Counted from the first letter of the stretch, positions 37,884-47,337 are shown. The stretch is DNA of 64,000 nucleotides from Alphaproteobacteria bacterium (GCA_030431485.1 JAUIIR010000011.1:1-64000); one strand, 5' to 3'. The notes: generated from the sequence alone by a model not told the origin. A program made the numbers and translations.

Positions 37884-39098
37884 GTGTTCTTGTACCGCAT
37901 CTTGATGACACTTCTCGCCGGTCGCGAATTGGCGTCCCGGCTCTGGGCCCGCGACATGCGGGCGGTGCGGGCGAGATTGGGAGTCTCCAGGCCCTCCGAA
38001 CACGCGACGCGCATTTGGCTCCACGCCGCCTCAAACGGCGAATTAACCTCTGTACGCCCGGTTATTGAGGCGCTGCTGGCCGAGGGGCATCGTCTATTGA
38101 TCACGGCAAACACGGACAGCGCGGTGCGGATGGCGCAGAACTGGCAGATGAACGGCGCGGAGATCTGCCTTGCACCGCTCGACCTAAGGGGCGCCACCCG
38201 ACAGGTCATGCGCAACTGGGGCATCATAGCACATATCACAGTGGAATCGGATCTGTGGCCAATCCGTATCCTCGAAACATCAGGCCCTGTGTTGGTCTTG
38301 GGTGGGCGGCTGACCGAACGGTCCGCAAAAGGATGGGCGCGCTTTGACGGTCTGGTCCGACGGGTCATGGACCGAGTGACCTTCCTTTCGGCCCAAGACA
38401 GCGCATCGGCTGGTCGGTTTGCTTCGGCTGGGCTGCGCCAAGTTGCGATGGGTCCCGTCTTTGACCTGAAGGCGCTCTATTATCCACCATCTGACGGGCC
38501 GGACGCGACTTTGAGCAACGCATTCGACCGGGCGCATACTTGGCTGGCGGCCTCGACACATGATGGCGAGGAAAACATAATCCTCGCCGCACACAAACTC
38601 GCGCAGCAAGCGCGACCGGCGCTTAAGCTGATCCTTGCCCCCCGCCACCCCAAGCGCGCCGATGAGATTGCCAAGTTGATCCCGCAGCGGGGCTTGAGCT
38701 GCGCGCGCCGAAGCCACAGCGATGATCCCTCAAGAGCCAACGTTTACCTCGCCGACACTTTTGGTGAGATGCATCTCTGGTATGCGCTTGCTGGTGTGAC
38801 ATTTGTTGCCGGGTCTTTGACAGATCGGGGCGGACATACACCGTATGAGCCAGCGGCATTTCAATCAGCCATTCTGCATGGTCCAGACACGGCCAATTTC
38901 CGCGCCGCCTATGGCAGATTGCGAGACGCAGATGCCGCAATCTGTGTTCAGGACGCGACTGCGCTTGCACAGGCGGTGATCTCACTCGATACTGCTGACG
39001 CGCAGCAGTCGCTCGGACACGCCGCACAGCGCGCATTGCGTCAGGATACGAATTTTGAAAGCCTTTTGCGCGACATCACCAAAGCGCTTGACGCTTGA
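37884..39098 (+). CDS. 3-deoxy-D-manno-octulosonate (Kdo) transferase family protein, WaaA/KdtA-like
   Basis: The 404-residue GT30 protein has an N-terminal membrane anchor region (LYRILMTLLAGRELASRLWAR). The catalytic Glu segment is IWLHAASNGELTSVRPVIEAL, with TVESDLWPI and the diagnostic GVTFVAGSLTDRGGHTPYEPA. Authentic WaaA joins Kdo to lipid A, usually from a locus with lpxK. Here the neighbours are a GT4 and a methyltransferase, so this could be a second copy acting on another glycan, or the genome's only waaA; the window cannot decide. GTG start at 37884, 28 bases after the GT4 gene. Confidence 0.88.
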   Translation: MFLYRILMTLLAGRELASRLWARDMRAVRARLGVSRPSEHATRIWLHAASNGELTSVRPVIEALLAEGHRLLITANTDSAVRMAQNWQMNGAEICLAPLDLRGATRQVMRNWGIIAHITVESDLWPIRILETSGPVLVLGGRLTERSAKGWARFDGLVRRVMDRVTFLSAQDSASAGRFASAGLRQVAMGPVFDLKALYYPPSDGPDATLSNAFDRAHTWLAASTHDGEENIILAAHKLAQQARPALKLILAPRHPKRADEIAKLIPQRGLSCARRSHSDDPSRANVYLADTFGEMHLWYALAGVTFVAGSLTDRGGHTPYEPAAFQSAILHGPDTANFRAAYGRLRDADAAICVQDATALAQAVISLDTADAQQSLGHAAQRALRQDTNFESLLRDITKALDA

Positions 39099-39170
39099 TG
39101 TCCCACGCCAAAAGCTTATTTTTGCATGATCCGACAAATAACGTAGCAGCCCATCGCCGCAGGCATCTTT

Positions 39171-39605
39171 ATGATCCAGTTCACTCTGAAATGTGCCAAT
39201 GACCATCATTTCGACTCTTGGTTCCAGTCCGGAACCGCGTTCGACAAGTTGCATACTGCGGGTCTGGTCACCTGTTCAGTCTGCGGTACGTCAGATGTGA
39301 AAAAAGCAATGATGGCCCCGCACGTCAGCACGACCGACAAAGCCGCAACGCCGCCCGCAAAACCCAAACTGGCAGAACCCGCCAGTCCGGCCGAGCAAGC
39401 GCTGGCGGAACTTAGGAAATATGTCGAAAAGAACTCGGACTACGTGGGCCGGGACTTTGCAAGAGAAGCACGCGCGATCCATTCCGGTGAGGCCCCCGAA
39501 CGCCCAATCTGGGGCGAGACACGTGGCGACGAGGCAAAAAAGCTGATTGAAGACGGCGTGCCGGTTGCGCCCCTGCCCTTCACGCCCACAAGGAAGTCCA
39601 ACTGA
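39171..39605 (+). CDS. DUF1178 family protein
   Basis: The 144-residue protein starts with MIQFTLKCANDHHFDSWFQ and a CSVCGTSDVKKAMMAP segment, a zinc-ribbon-like pattern with Cys8 plus a CxxC pair. The low-complexity Ala/Pro/Lys linker and the C-terminal EARAIHSGEAPERPIWGE are typical of DUF1178. Function unknown. The stop overlaps the start of the SDR gene by one base (TGATG), so the two are coupled. Confidence 0.9.
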   Translation: MIQFTLKCANDHHFDSWFQSGTAFDKLHTAGLVTCSVCGTSDVKKAMMAPHVSTTDKAATPPAKPKLAEPASPAEQALAELRKYVEKNSDYVGRDFAREARAIHSGEAPERPIWGETRGDEAKKLIEDGVPVAPLPFTPTRKSN

Positions 39606-40255
39606 TGAACATTCTGATCACAGGTGCCAATCGTGGCATCGGGGCGGCGCTTTTGGCGGCAGCTTTGGAACGCGGCGACACGGCCATAGGCACCACTCGC
39701 AGGCCCGGACACGACACGTTGTTGCAGCTGGATGTGCGTGATCCCGAAAGCTGTGCAGCCCTCGCGGAACGTCTTGCGGACGTGCCAATTGACCTTCTGA
39801 TCTGCAATGCGGGTGTGTATCTCGAAAAGGGACTGCCCGCAGACAGCCTACAAGACACGCAGCTTTGGGCCGACACCTTCGCCACCAACGTGACTGGCGT
39901 CTACCTGACCGCGATGGCTTTCCTTCCGCATTTGAGACAGTCGAATACCCCGAAGCTGGCGATCATCTCGTCACAAATGGGGTCGAATACCCGCGCCAAA
40001 GGTCAGAGCTATATCTATCGCGCCTCCAAATCCGCAGCGTTGAACCTGGGGCGCAATTTGGCCGTCGATTTGAAACCGCAGGGTATTCCGGTCGGCATCT
40101 ACCATCCTGGCTGGGTCCGCACAGATATGGGCACGGACGCCGCAGATATCAGCACAGACGACTCTGCGCGCGGTTTGCTGGATCGGTTCGATGCGCTGTC
40201 GCTCGACACAACAGGCTGTTTCGAAATGTGGAACGGTGACGCGATGCCACTGTGA
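39605..40255 (+). CDS. Short-chain dehydrogenase/reductase
   Basis: The 216-residue SDR has the cofactor motif NILITGANRGIGAALLAAAL, LLICNAGVYLEKG (NAG motif), the catalytic Ser in LAIISSQMGS and the YxxxK pair in SYIYRASKSAALN. The short length and the position of the cofactor motif fit the C-factor-like SDR group. Substrate unknown. It overlaps DUF1178 at its start and the SnoaL-like gene at its end (GTGA), forming a tight three-gene operon. Confidence 0.9.
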   Translation: MNILITGANRGIGAALLAAALERGDTAIGTTRRPGHDTLLQLDVRDPESCAALAERLADVPIDLLICNAGVYLEKGLPADSLQDTQLWADTFATNVTGVYLTAMAFLPHLRQSNTPKLAIISSQMGSNTRAKGQSYIYRASKSAALNLGRNLAVDLKPQGIPVGIYHPGWVRTDMGTDAADISTDDSARGLLDRFDALSLDTTGCFEMWNGDAMPL

Positions 40256-40701
40256 GGATTGCAGCACCCGAGGATTTTCCAATAGCCTTTGCCGATGCCT
40301 GGCACAGCCGGGACGGCCACCGCATCGGCGCGCTCTTCGCCGAAGATGCCGATTTCGTGAATGTCACCGGGCTTTGGTGGCGCAACCGCTCCGCGATCTC
40401 CAAGGCCCATGATTATGCGCTCAAGTCTTTCTTCTACGATAGCACACTCAAGCCGGGCGCCACATCGACCCGGTGGCTTGGGCCGGACAACGCGATTGTG
40501 CATTGCCGTTTCACTTTGAAAGGCCAGACCGCACCCGATGGCAGCATCGCAGGTGACCGACAAACCATCCTGATTTTCGTGCTTCGCAGAACCGATGAAG
40601 TTTGGCAGGCTGTGGCCGCGCAGAACACGGATGTTGTGCCCGGAAAAGAGACCCACCTGAATACCGGCGTGCTGACACCTGTTGACTATCGGGACACGTA
40701 A
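40252..40701 (+). CDS. SnoaL-like (SgcJ/EcaC-type) protein
   Basis: The 149-residue protein has the NTF2-like fold of SgcJ/EcaC proteins. Its segments are FADAWHSRDGHRIGALFAEDADFVNVTGLWWRNR, HCRFTLKGQTAPDGS and RQTILIFVLRRTDEVWQAVAAQNTDVVPG. Members act as small enzymes or binding proteins with varied substrates. GTG at 40252 overlaps the SDR stop, which suggests joint action with the SDR. Specific function unknown. Confidence 0.85.
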   Translation: MRIAAPEDFPIAFADAWHSRDGHRIGALFAEDADFVNVTGLWWRNRSAISKAHDYALKSFFYDSTLKPGATSTRWLGPDNAIVHCRFTLKGQTAPDGSIAGDRQTILIFVLRRTDEVWQAVAAQNTDVVPGKETHLNTGVLTPVDYRDT

Positions 40702-40782
40702 TTAAACCGCGACACGGACCGCCCTTGCGCGCACAGGCCACGCGACGTAAAGCACCCGCTGAGTCTGACCCGGGAGGCCAAT

Positions 40783-42021
40783 ATGCCCGTTCTCGTGATG
40801 AAATTCGGCGGAACCTCTGTCGCCACGCTTGATCGTATCAAGCGCGCGGCCAAACGTGTGGGCGTTGAAGTTGCTAAAGGCTACGACGTCATCGTCATCG
40901 TTTCGGCCATGTCCGGGGAAACGAATAAGCTTGTCGGATACGTTGAAGAGACCTCACCGCTGTTCGACGCGCGCGAATATGACGCCGTCGTGTCGTCTGG
41001 TGAAAACGTCACCGCAGGCTTGATGGCGCTGACGCTTCAGGAAATGGACGTCCCCGCGCGCAGCTGGCAGGGCTGGCAGGTTCCGGTGCAGACCACCTCG
41101 GCGCACTCTTCGGCCCGGATCGAAGCCATCCCGTCCGACAATATCATGCGCAAGTTTGGTGAAGGTATGCGCGTCGCCGTGGTGGCGGGCTTTCAAGGCA
41201 TCAGCCCCGAGGGCCGCATCACAACGCTGGGCCGGGGTGGGTCTGACACCACCGCTGTCGCCTTTGCCGCCGCCTTCAATGCGGAGCGCTGCGATATCTA
41301 CACTGATGTGGACGGCGTCTACACCACCGACCCGCGCATTTGCGACAAGGCCCGCAAACTTGATCGGATCGCGTTTGAGGAAATGCTGGAACTCGCATCG
41401 CTGGGCGCGAAAGTGCTGCAAACCCGCTCAGTTGAACTGGCGATGCGGTATAAGGTGAAACTGCGCGTGTTGAGCAGTTTTGAGGAACAATCTGACGACG
41501 CAGGAACACTGGTCTGCGACGAGGAGGACATCATGGAAAGCAATGTTGTGGCCGGAGTGGCCTATTCCCGCGACGAGGCCAAGATGACCCTCGTGTCCGT
41601 CGCCGACCGCCCCGGCATCGCCGCGGCGATCTTCACACCCCTCTCCGAGGCGGGCGTTAATGTCGACATGATTGTGCAAAACATTTCAGAAGACGGTCGC
41701 ACCGACATGACCTTCTCATGCCCGACCAATCAGGTCCAACGCGCCGAAAAAGCGATGAAAGACGCAAAAGATGCGGGCAAGATCAATTTCCATGACATTG
41801 TCGCGGATACAGACGTTGCCAAGGTCTCTGTAGTGGGCATCGGTATGCGCAGCCACACCGGCGTCGCGGCCAAGATGTTCGAAGTACTCTCGAAGGAAGG
41901 CATCAACATCAAGGTGATCACCACATCCGAGATCAAGATTTCGGTTCTGATCGACCGCAGATACATGGAACTTGCTGTGCAAGCGCTGCACGACGCGTTC
42001 GAATTGGAAAAAGCGGCCTGA
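40783..42021 (+). CDS. lysC: Aspartate kinase
   Basis: This enzyme phosphorylates aspartate, the first step to lysine, threonine, methionine and diaminopimelate. The 412-residue protein has the kinase signature VMKFGGTSVATLDRI, then GRGGSDTTAVAFAAAF, DIYTDVDGVYTTDPRI, and two C-terminal ACT domains that bind feedback inhibitors (VSVADRPGIAAAIFTPLSEAGVNVDMIVQN and VSVVGIGMRSHTGVAAKMF). GGGAGG precedes the ATG at 40783. It is followed by a bidirectional terminator and then ptsP beyond a small reverse gene. Lysine/threonine feedback is expected from the family. Confidence 0.97.
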   Translation: MPVLVMKFGGTSVATLDRIKRAAKRVGVEVAKGYDVIVIVSAMSGETNKLVGYVEETSPLFDAREYDAVVSSGENVTAGLMALTLQEMDVPARSWQGWQVPVQTTSAHSSARIEAIPSDNIMRKFGEGMRVAVVAGFQGISPEGRITTLGRGGSDTTAVAFAAAFNAERCDIYTDVDGVYTTDPRICDKARKLDRIAFEEMLELASLGAKVLQTRSVELAMRYKVKLRVLSSFEEQSDDAGTLVCDEEDIMESNVVAGVAYSRDEAKMTLVSVADRPGIAAAIFTPLSEAGVNVDMIVQNISEDGRTDMTFSCPTNQVQRAEKAMKDAKDAGKINFHDIVADTDVAKVSVVGIGMRSHTGVAAKMFEVLSKEGINIKVITTSEIKISVLIDRRYMELAVQALHDAFELEKAA

Positions 42022-42033
42022 TCGTCAGGCCGC
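42013..42033. terminator. Bidirectional terminator between lysC and the reverse small gene
   Basis: GCGGCCTGA-TCG-TCAGGCCGC is a perfect 9-bp stem overlapping both stop codons (lysC at 42019-42021 and the minus-strand gene at 42025-42027). On the minus strand TTTTT follows directly; on the plus strand GCTCTTTT follows. It should end transcription from both sides. Confidence 0.85.
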
Positions 42034-42294
42034 GCTCTTTTCCGGATCAGCAAGGTACAGGTGAATGGCTGCGCCCGCGACTGCAAAAAGGGCGCAGACC
42101 GCAATCACCAATACAGGACCAAAGCGGTCAAGCGACCATTCCATCGCGCGCCAGATTTCTACACCGCGCCGCGACGCAGGCTCTAAGGCGCCGTGCGTCA
42201 AAGCAGTCAGGATCGCCAGCCCACCGATGACGGTGTACGCACCGGCAAAGAGATAGTGAACGGGACTTCCCCTGCGTGGGATAAGAATGGTCAT
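42025..42294 (-). CDS. Small two-helix membrane protein
   Basis: The 89-residue protein has two predicted membrane helices (FAGAYTVIGGLAILTALTHGAL and FGPVLVIAVCALFAVAGAAIHLYL) with a short loop between. No family recognised. The ATG at 42294 has an AGGAGG site (seen on the minus strand) close upstream. It is divergent from ptsP and convergent with lysC. The 227-base gap to ptsP is AT-rich (around 42380-42430) and holds promoters, but no other gene is seen. Confidence 0.7.
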   Translation of the reverse strand: MTILIPRRGSPVHYLFAGAYTVIGGLAILTALTHGALEPASRRGVEIWRAMEWSLDRFGPVLVIAVCALFAVAGAAIHLYLADPEKSAA

Positions 42295-42521
42295 GGCGCG
42301 CGCCTCCTATACGAGAACGCTTATGCAAAGCTTGGGCCACACCGAGGCAAAGATTGGGTTTTTGCAGGATGTCTCCCTGCTTAAATCAACTCATAATTGA
42401 TTAGATAAAAATTAACTCACCTCAAAACAAAGCAATTTCCATTTCCATCCTGCAGTGGCTGTGGTCTAAATGCAGAGAACCAGCTTCGGTCAAAGCCGTA
42501 GAATACAAGGGACAAACACCA

Positions 42522-44762
42522 ATGCCCGACGGTCTTGAAAGCGAAAGCCGCAAGCTGCTTGGACGGCTGCGCGACACGATGGCCAATCAGGCAGCCGGAC
42601 AGGAACGGCTGGATCAGATCACCCATCTAACGGCCGACTCAATGGGCACCGAAGTGTGCTCGATCTACCTATTCCGCGACGACGAAACGCTCGAACTCTG
42701 CGCAACCCAGGGCCTGAATCCGGAATCCGTGCACCAGACCCGCATGAAGTTGGGCGAGGGCCTCGTCGGGCGCGTCGCCCGTACGGGAAAAGTGATCAAC
42801 GCCGCAGATGCCCCTTCGGCAAGGGGTTTCCGATACATGCCGGAAACCGGTGAAGAGATTTACTCCAGCTTCCTCGGTGTTCCCATCCAGAGACTCGGAG
42901 AGAAGCTGGGCGTTCTAGTCGTCCAGTCGAAAGAAGCCCGCGAGTTCAGCGCAGACGAAATCTACGCACTCGAAGTTGTCGCGATGGTCCTCGCCGAGAT
43001 GACCGAACTCGGTGCTTTTGTTGGAGAAGGGGCCGCTCTGCGCGCGCGCCACACACAGCCTGTCCTGATCCGGGGAGTAACGGCGCAGGAAGGCACTGCC
43101 GAAGGTCACATCTGGCTGCACGAGCCGCGCGTTGTCGTCACAAATCTTGTCGCAGACGATCCAGACACCGAACGCACGCGCCTGACTGAAGCTGTCGAAC
43201 ATCTGCGCATCAGCGTCGATCAATTGCTTGCCGGGGCCTCTGGCGACAGTGAACAGGTACAGGTGCTTGAAGCCTACCGTATGTTTGCCAATTCCAAAGG
43301 CTGGCTGCGCCGCATGGAGGAAAACATCGACCGCGGCCTGAGCGCAGAAGCCGCTGTGGAGAAAGAACAATCAGACGTGCGTGCCCGCATGCTGCAGGCC
43401 ACAGATGCCTATCTACGGGAACGTCTGCAAGACCTCGACGATCTGTCGAACCGCCTGCTGCGCATCCTGACAGGCCAAGGACATGAAACCGGGGCAGAAT
43501 TGCCGGAAAACCCGATCCTCGTTGCCCGCAATATCGGCCCTGGAGAGCTGCTTGAGTACGGCCGCCAATTGCGCGGAATTATCCTTGAGGAAGGCTCTGT
43601 CGGGAGCCACGCTGCCATCGTTGCCCGCGCACTCGCCATTCCGCTGGTGATCAACGCCAAGCGCATCCAGAACGAAGCGTTGAATGGCGATCATGTTATG
43701 GTCGACGGCGATCAGGGTGTCGTGCACCTGCGCCCCGATGACACTGTTGTCAGCGCCTTCCGTGACAAGATGGCGATGCAGGCCAAGGCACAGGAACGCT
43801 ACGCGTCGATCCGGGACAAAGCTGCGGTGACGCTGTGTGGCAAGACAATCCGGCTTGATATGAACGCCGGTCTGATGGCCGACCTGCCTTCACTCGAAAG
43901 CTCGGGTGCCGAAGGCGTTGGCCTGTTCCGTACCGAACTGCAATTCCTCGTCCGCAGTCAGATGCCAAAGCGAACTGAACTGGCTGCTCTTTACGCCCGC
44001 GTTCTGGATGCGGCCAAAGGCAAACGGGTTGTGTTTCGCACGCTGGATATCGGGTCAGACAAAGTCCTGCCCTACATGGCTGCAGAAGATGAGCCCAACC
44101 CGGCGCTGGGGTGGCGCGCGATCCGGGTTGGCCTCGATAAACCGGGCGTGATGCGTATGCAATTGCAGGCACTCCTGCGCGCCGCCAATGGCCGCCCGCT
44201 GTCGATCATGTTTCCCTTCATCGCACAATACGAGGAATACACCGCCGCCCGCGCAGAGGTCGACAAGGCCGTGGCCCGCGAACAGAAACTGGGTCACGCA
44301 CTGCCCGAAAAACTTGAAATCGGAGCCATGCTGGAAACCCCGTCCCTCGCCTTCGCATGCAACAAATTCTACGAAGAGGTCGAGTTCCTCTCGATCGGAG
44401 GAAACGATCTCAAGCAGTTCTTTTTTGCTGCTGACCGTGAAAACGAACGGGTGCGACGGCGCTATGATACGCTCAACGTCAGCTTTCTGAGCTTTCTCGA
44501 AGGCATCATCGACCGATGCAACGCAACAAACACCCGCCTTTCTTTCTGCGGCGAGGATGCCGGCCGCCCTGTCGAGGCGCTCTGCCTCGCCGCCATCGGG
44601 CTACAATCCCTTTCCATGCGCCCAGCCTCGGTCGGCCCGGTGAAACACTTGCTGCGGCGCTGTAATCTGGACGACGTCCGCCAGGTGATCAATGACGCCC
44701 GCGATGCGGGCGAACAAACCGTGCGCCCTGCGGTGCTGGAATACTTGCGCGGAATCGGTTGA
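42522..44762 (+). CDS. ptsP: PTS-Ntr enzyme I (PtsP)
   Basis: PtsP takes phosphate from PEP and passes it to NPr and EIIA-Ntr, a regulatory chain for nitrogen, potassium and carbon. The 746-residue protein has an N-terminal GAF domain (about 20-165), where glutamine or 2-oxoglutarate may act. The phospho-histidine domain has GSVGSHAAIVARALAIPLV. The PEP-binding barrel ends in RLSFCGEDAGRPVEALCL with the catalytic Cys. Length fits the family. The lysC-ptsP pair is common in alphaproteobacteria. Confidence 0.96.
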   Translation: MPDGLESESRKLLGRLRDTMANQAAGQERLDQITHLTADSMGTEVCSIYLFRDDETLELCATQGLNPESVHQTRMKLGEGLVGRVARTGKVINAADAPSARGFRYMPETGEEIYSSFLGVPIQRLGEKLGVLVVQSKEAREFSADEIYALEVVAMVLAEMTELGAFVGEGAALRARHTQPVLIRGVTAQEGTAEGHIWLHEPRVVVTNLVADDPDTERTRLTEAVEHLRISVDQLLAGASGDSEQVQVLEAYRMFANSKGWLRRMEENIDRGLSAEAAVEKEQSDVRARMLQATDAYLRERLQDLDDLSNRLLRILTGQGHETGAELPENPILVARNIGPGELLEYGRQLRGIILEEGSVGSHAAIVARALAIPLVINAKRIQNEALNGDHVMVDGDQGVVHLRPDDTVVSAFRDKMAMQAKAQERYASIRDKAAVTLCGKTIRLDMNAGLMADLPSLESSGAEGVGLFRTELQFLVRSQMPKRTELAALYARVLDAAKGKRVVFRTLDIGSDKVLPYMAAEDEPNPALGWRAIRVGLDKPGVMRMQLQALLRAANGRPLSIMFPFIAQYEEYTAARAEVDKAVAREQKLGHALPEKLEIGAMLETPSLAFACNKFYEEVEFLSIGGNDLKQFFFAADRENERVRRRYDTLNVSFLSFLEGIIDRCNATNTRLSFCGEDAGRPVEALCLAAIGLQSLSMRPASVGPVKHLLRRCNLDDVRQVINDARDAGEQTVRPAVLEYLRGIG

Positions 44763-44850
44763 GCGTTCACCAGCACAAACCAGATCGCAATTCTGGGTAG
44801 GTCGTCTCCGCCTCCTGAACCGGGTAACGCGCTCTTTCAATACACTGTCT

Positions 44851-45432
44851 TCAGCCGGCGGATCGACTGGCTACCAACATCTGACGGGCCATTTCCTTGG
44901 CGATTTTTGCGGCTTCTGGCATCCCGCGGACATGCGCTGTAACAATGGCCCCTTCTTTCAACAAAGCGAGCTTCTCAGCCATTTCTGACGGATCAGACAG
45001 GCCTGCTTCGGCGCAGAGCTTTGTCAGATATTCAACGATACGGATCTTGTGTTCTGCGGCCACTCGGTGTGCAGGATGTGCATGATCCGAGAACTCGCCA
45101 GCGGCGTTGACGAACGCACAGCCACAGAAGCCAAGACCTTTAAAGGCTTTTCCGTCAAACCAGGTCTCAAGCGCGTCAAACATGGCCAGCAACCTTTCGG
45201 TTGGTTCGGTTGCAGCTTTTTCCATCTCGGTCATGAGCCAATTTCGAAACCGCTCATCGCGTAGCTGCAATGCCGCGAGAATCAGTTCGTCCTTGGATCG
45301 AAAATGCTTGTACAGCGTCATTTTCGCGACGCCGGATTCGGCCAAAACTTTATCAATCCCGGTCGCATTGAAACCGTTTCTGTAAAAAAGTTGCAAAGCG
45401 GTTTCGACAAGGTGATCACGGCGGGAGGTCAT
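44851..45432 (-). CDS. TetR-family repressor, divergent from the CMD operon
   Basis: The 193-residue protein has a TetR helix-turn-helix (ALQLFYRNGFNATGIDKVLAESGVAKMTLYKHFRSKDELI). The ligand-binding half contains GLGFCGCAFVNAAGEF with two cysteines (CGC), a possible electrophile-sensing site (inference). The ATG at 45432 has a GGAGG nearby. It probably represses itself and the divergent carboxymuconolactone-decarboxylase operon through two AGAC...GTCT palindromes. Confidence 0.9.
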   Translation of the reverse strand: MTSRRDHLVETALQLFYRNGFNATGIDKVLAESGVAKMTLYKHFRSKDELILAALQLRDERFRNWLMTEMEKAATEPTERLLAMFDALETWFDGKAFKGLGFCGCAFVNAAGEFSDHAHPAHRVAAEHKIRIVEYLTKLCAEAGLSDPSEMAEKLALLKEGAIVTAHVRGMPEAAKIAKEMARQMLVASRSAG

Positions 45433-45452
45433 GGCACTTACTCCAACAAATC

Positions 45453-45466
45453 AGACAGTTCTGTCT
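45453..45466. promoter_or_regulatory. TetR-type operator, site 1
   Basis: AGACAG-TT-CTGTCT is a near-perfect palindrome 21 bases upstream of the tetR start. It shares the CAGAC/GTCTG half-sites with site 2. It likely mediates autoregulation. Confidence 0.6.
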
Positions 45467-45541
45467 ATTTTTGCCGGGAAAATATCTGCCTTTCAATATG
45501 TTTCTTTAGGTGAGCAAAGATCACATGCAGGTGAATGGGGT

Positions 45542-45572
45542 TTGACAAATATACAGACCTGTCTGCTCTATA
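45542..45572 (+). promoter_or_regulatory. Promoter of the CMD operon with operator site 2
   Basis: TTGACA (45542-45547) is a good -35. TCTATA (45567-45572) is the best -10, with a long 19-base spacer. The palindrome CAGAC-CT-GTCTG (45554-45565) lies in the spacer, so a bound repressor would block RNA polymerase. Half-sites match those of site 1. Confidence 0.6.
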
Positions 45573-45613
45573 AGGAGCGCAAAAAGCGCTGAACATAACT
45601 TCGGAGAGTCCCA

Positions 45614-46162
45614 ATGACCCGCATTCCCCTGCCCTCTACAATCAACGATGCCCCCGCCAAATCGCGACCCGCGTTGGAAGCCGTCAACGCGTCGCTTGGC
45701 TCCGTGCCCAACCTTTTCCGGATCACCGCCAACAGTCCAGCTGCCTTGACGGGCTATCTCGATCTGAGCAGTGCGCTGACCAAAGGAGAACTGCCTGCAG
45801 CCACGCGTGAACGCATCGCATTGGCTGTCGCGGAACATAATGGTTGTGACTATTGCCTGTCTGCACACAGCTATATCGCCACGAACGTCACCAAGCTTGA
45901 TCAAGCCGAAATCGCTGCGAACCGGAATGGAGGCTCAACCGATCCAAAAGCCGATGCCGCGGTCAGGTTTGCTGTGAAACTTGTCAAAGCACGCGGCAGC
46001 GTGTCTGACGCTGACGTCGAAGCCGTCAAATCGGCTGGCTACAGCGACGCGCAACTGGTCGAGATCATCGCACACGTCGCCCTGAACACGCTGACCAACT
46101 ATCTGAACGAAGCTTTGGGCACACCGATCGACTTCCCAGTTGTGACGCGTTCTGCCGCGTAA
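45614..46162 (+). CDS. Carboxymuconolactone decarboxylase (AhpD-like) family protein
   Basis: The 182-residue protein has the AhpD-type alkylhydroperoxidase core NGCDYCLSAHSYIATNV. It contains the CxxC pair and the following His that form the redox site in this family. It may reduce peroxides or handle reactive compounds. The N-terminal SVPNLFRITANSPAALTGYL is typical of the peroxidase-related subgroup. It is the first gene after the TetR-controlled promoter; DUF1348 and PNPOx-like genes follow in the same direction. Confidence 0.9.
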   Translation: MTRIPLPSTINDAPAKSRPALEAVNASLGSVPNLFRITANSPAALTGYLDLSSALTKGELPAATRERIALAVAEHNGCDYCLSAHSYIATNVTKLDQAEIAANRNGGSTDPKADAAVRFAVKLVKARGSVSDADVEAVKSAGYSDAQLVEIIAHVALNTLTNYLNEALGTPIDFPVVTRSAA

Positions 46163-46243
46163 AAAACCCACTGCGGGCGTTCCGGCATAAGCCTTCGTCT
46201 CCCTGTCGACCGGAACGCTCGCGACAAAACAGGATTCCACCCA

Positions 46244-46708
46244 ATGACACGCCCTCCTCTCCCACCTTTTGACATTGAAGCGGCCAAGCAAAAGGTCCGC
46301 TTGGCCGAAGACGCTTGGAACAGTCGGCAGCCAGAAGCGGTTTCGCACGCCTATACGACCGACAGCCAATGGCGCAATCGCACCGAACACCTTCGCGGTC
46401 GCGCCGAGATCGTCGATTTCCTGACGCGCAAGTGGCAGCAAGAACACGACTATCGGCTGATCAAGGAACTCTGGTCGCATGACGGCCACCGGATCGCCGT
46501 CCGTTTCGCCTACGAATACCACAACGAAAAAGGGCAATGGTTTCGGGCATATGGCAATGAAAACTGGGAGTTTGCGCCCGACGGGCTGATGCGACGCCGG
46601 ATCGCCTCCATCAATGACCTTCAGATCGCCGAGGCTGACCGCCTGATGCGCTGGCCCCAGGGTCGACGCCCCGACGATCACCCTAGCCTATCTGAACTTG
46701 GACTGTGA
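46244..46708 (+). CDS. DUF1348 NTF2-like protein
   Basis: The 154-residue protein fits DUF1348 (NTF2/SnoaL fold). Segments are [74 protein letters not shown] and the [12 protein letters not shown] end. Members are small proteins of unknown enzymatic role, often near oxidative or electrophile stress genes. It lies 81 bases after the AhpD-like gene and just before the PNPOx gene, likely on one transcript. Confidence 0.9.
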   Translation: MTRPPLPPFDIEAAKQKVRLAEDAWNSRQPEAVSHAYTTDSQWRNRTEHLRGRAEIVDFLTRKWQQEHDYRLIKELWSHDGHRIAVRFAYEYHNEKGQWFRAYGNENWEFAPDGLMRRRIASINDLQIAEADRLMRWPQGRRPDDHPSLSELGL

Positions 46709-46717
46709 GGTCACGCC

Positions 46718-47269
46718 ATGCCCCATGCATATGCCAGCATTGCATTTACCCCTTCTGTTCGCGCCGAGCAGACGCGACAAGGATCGGCGCTTTTCTACGA
46801 TCGGGTTCTCGAAGAGGATCGCAACGACGGTGCCAGACTTGGCCCACGCGAAGCCGCTTTCATTGAAGCCCGCGACGGGGTCTTTCAAAGCACCGTAACA
46901 GAAAATGGCTGGCCGTACGTGCAATTTCGCGGCGGTGCGCCGGGTTTCCTTCGGGTGCTTGATCCGCAAACCATTGCCTATGCCGACTACACGGGAAACC
47001 GGCAATATATCACGGTCGGAAACTTGCGTACCAACGACCGGGTCTCGATCCTCGCAATAGACTTTGTTCATGCCAAGAGGCTCAAGATCCTGGGACGTGC
47101 CACGATCAGCGAAGATCCAGATCTGATTGCCCAACTGAACCGGGATGGGCCGGTCGCGGAACGCGTTGTGATCATACGGATCGCCGGCTTCGACTGGAAT
47201 TGCCCACAACACATTCCACGGCGCTTGACGGAAGCCGAATACCGGGCTTACTTTGACGCCGGTTCCTGA
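46718..47269 (+). CDS. Pyridoxamine 5'-phosphate oxidase-related FMN-binding protein
   Basis: The 183-residue protein has a split-barrel FMN-binding fold. Segments are FIEARDGVFQSTVTENGWPYVQFRGGAPGFLRVLD, TGNRQYITVGNL and RVSILAIDFVHAKRLKILGRA. This pattern is found in flavin-dependent oxidoreductases of the PNPOx group. It starts ten bases after the DUF1348 stop. It probably uses FMN to reduce the compound that induces the TetR operon (inference). Confidence 0.88.
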   Translation: MPHAYASIAFTPSVRAEQTRQGSALFYDRVLEEDRNDGARLGPREAAFIEARDGVFQSTVTENGWPYVQFRGGAPGFLRVLDPQTIAYADYTGNRQYITVGNLRTNDRVSILAIDFVHAKRLKILGRATISEDPDLIAQLNRDGPVAERVVIIRIAGFDWNCPQHIPRRLTEAEYRAYFDAGS

Positions 47270-47337
47270 CATTATCTCCGCCTCCAAGCATTTCGGGGGC
47301 GGTCTTCTTTTCAAGAAGCCTTATTTCGGAGATGACC

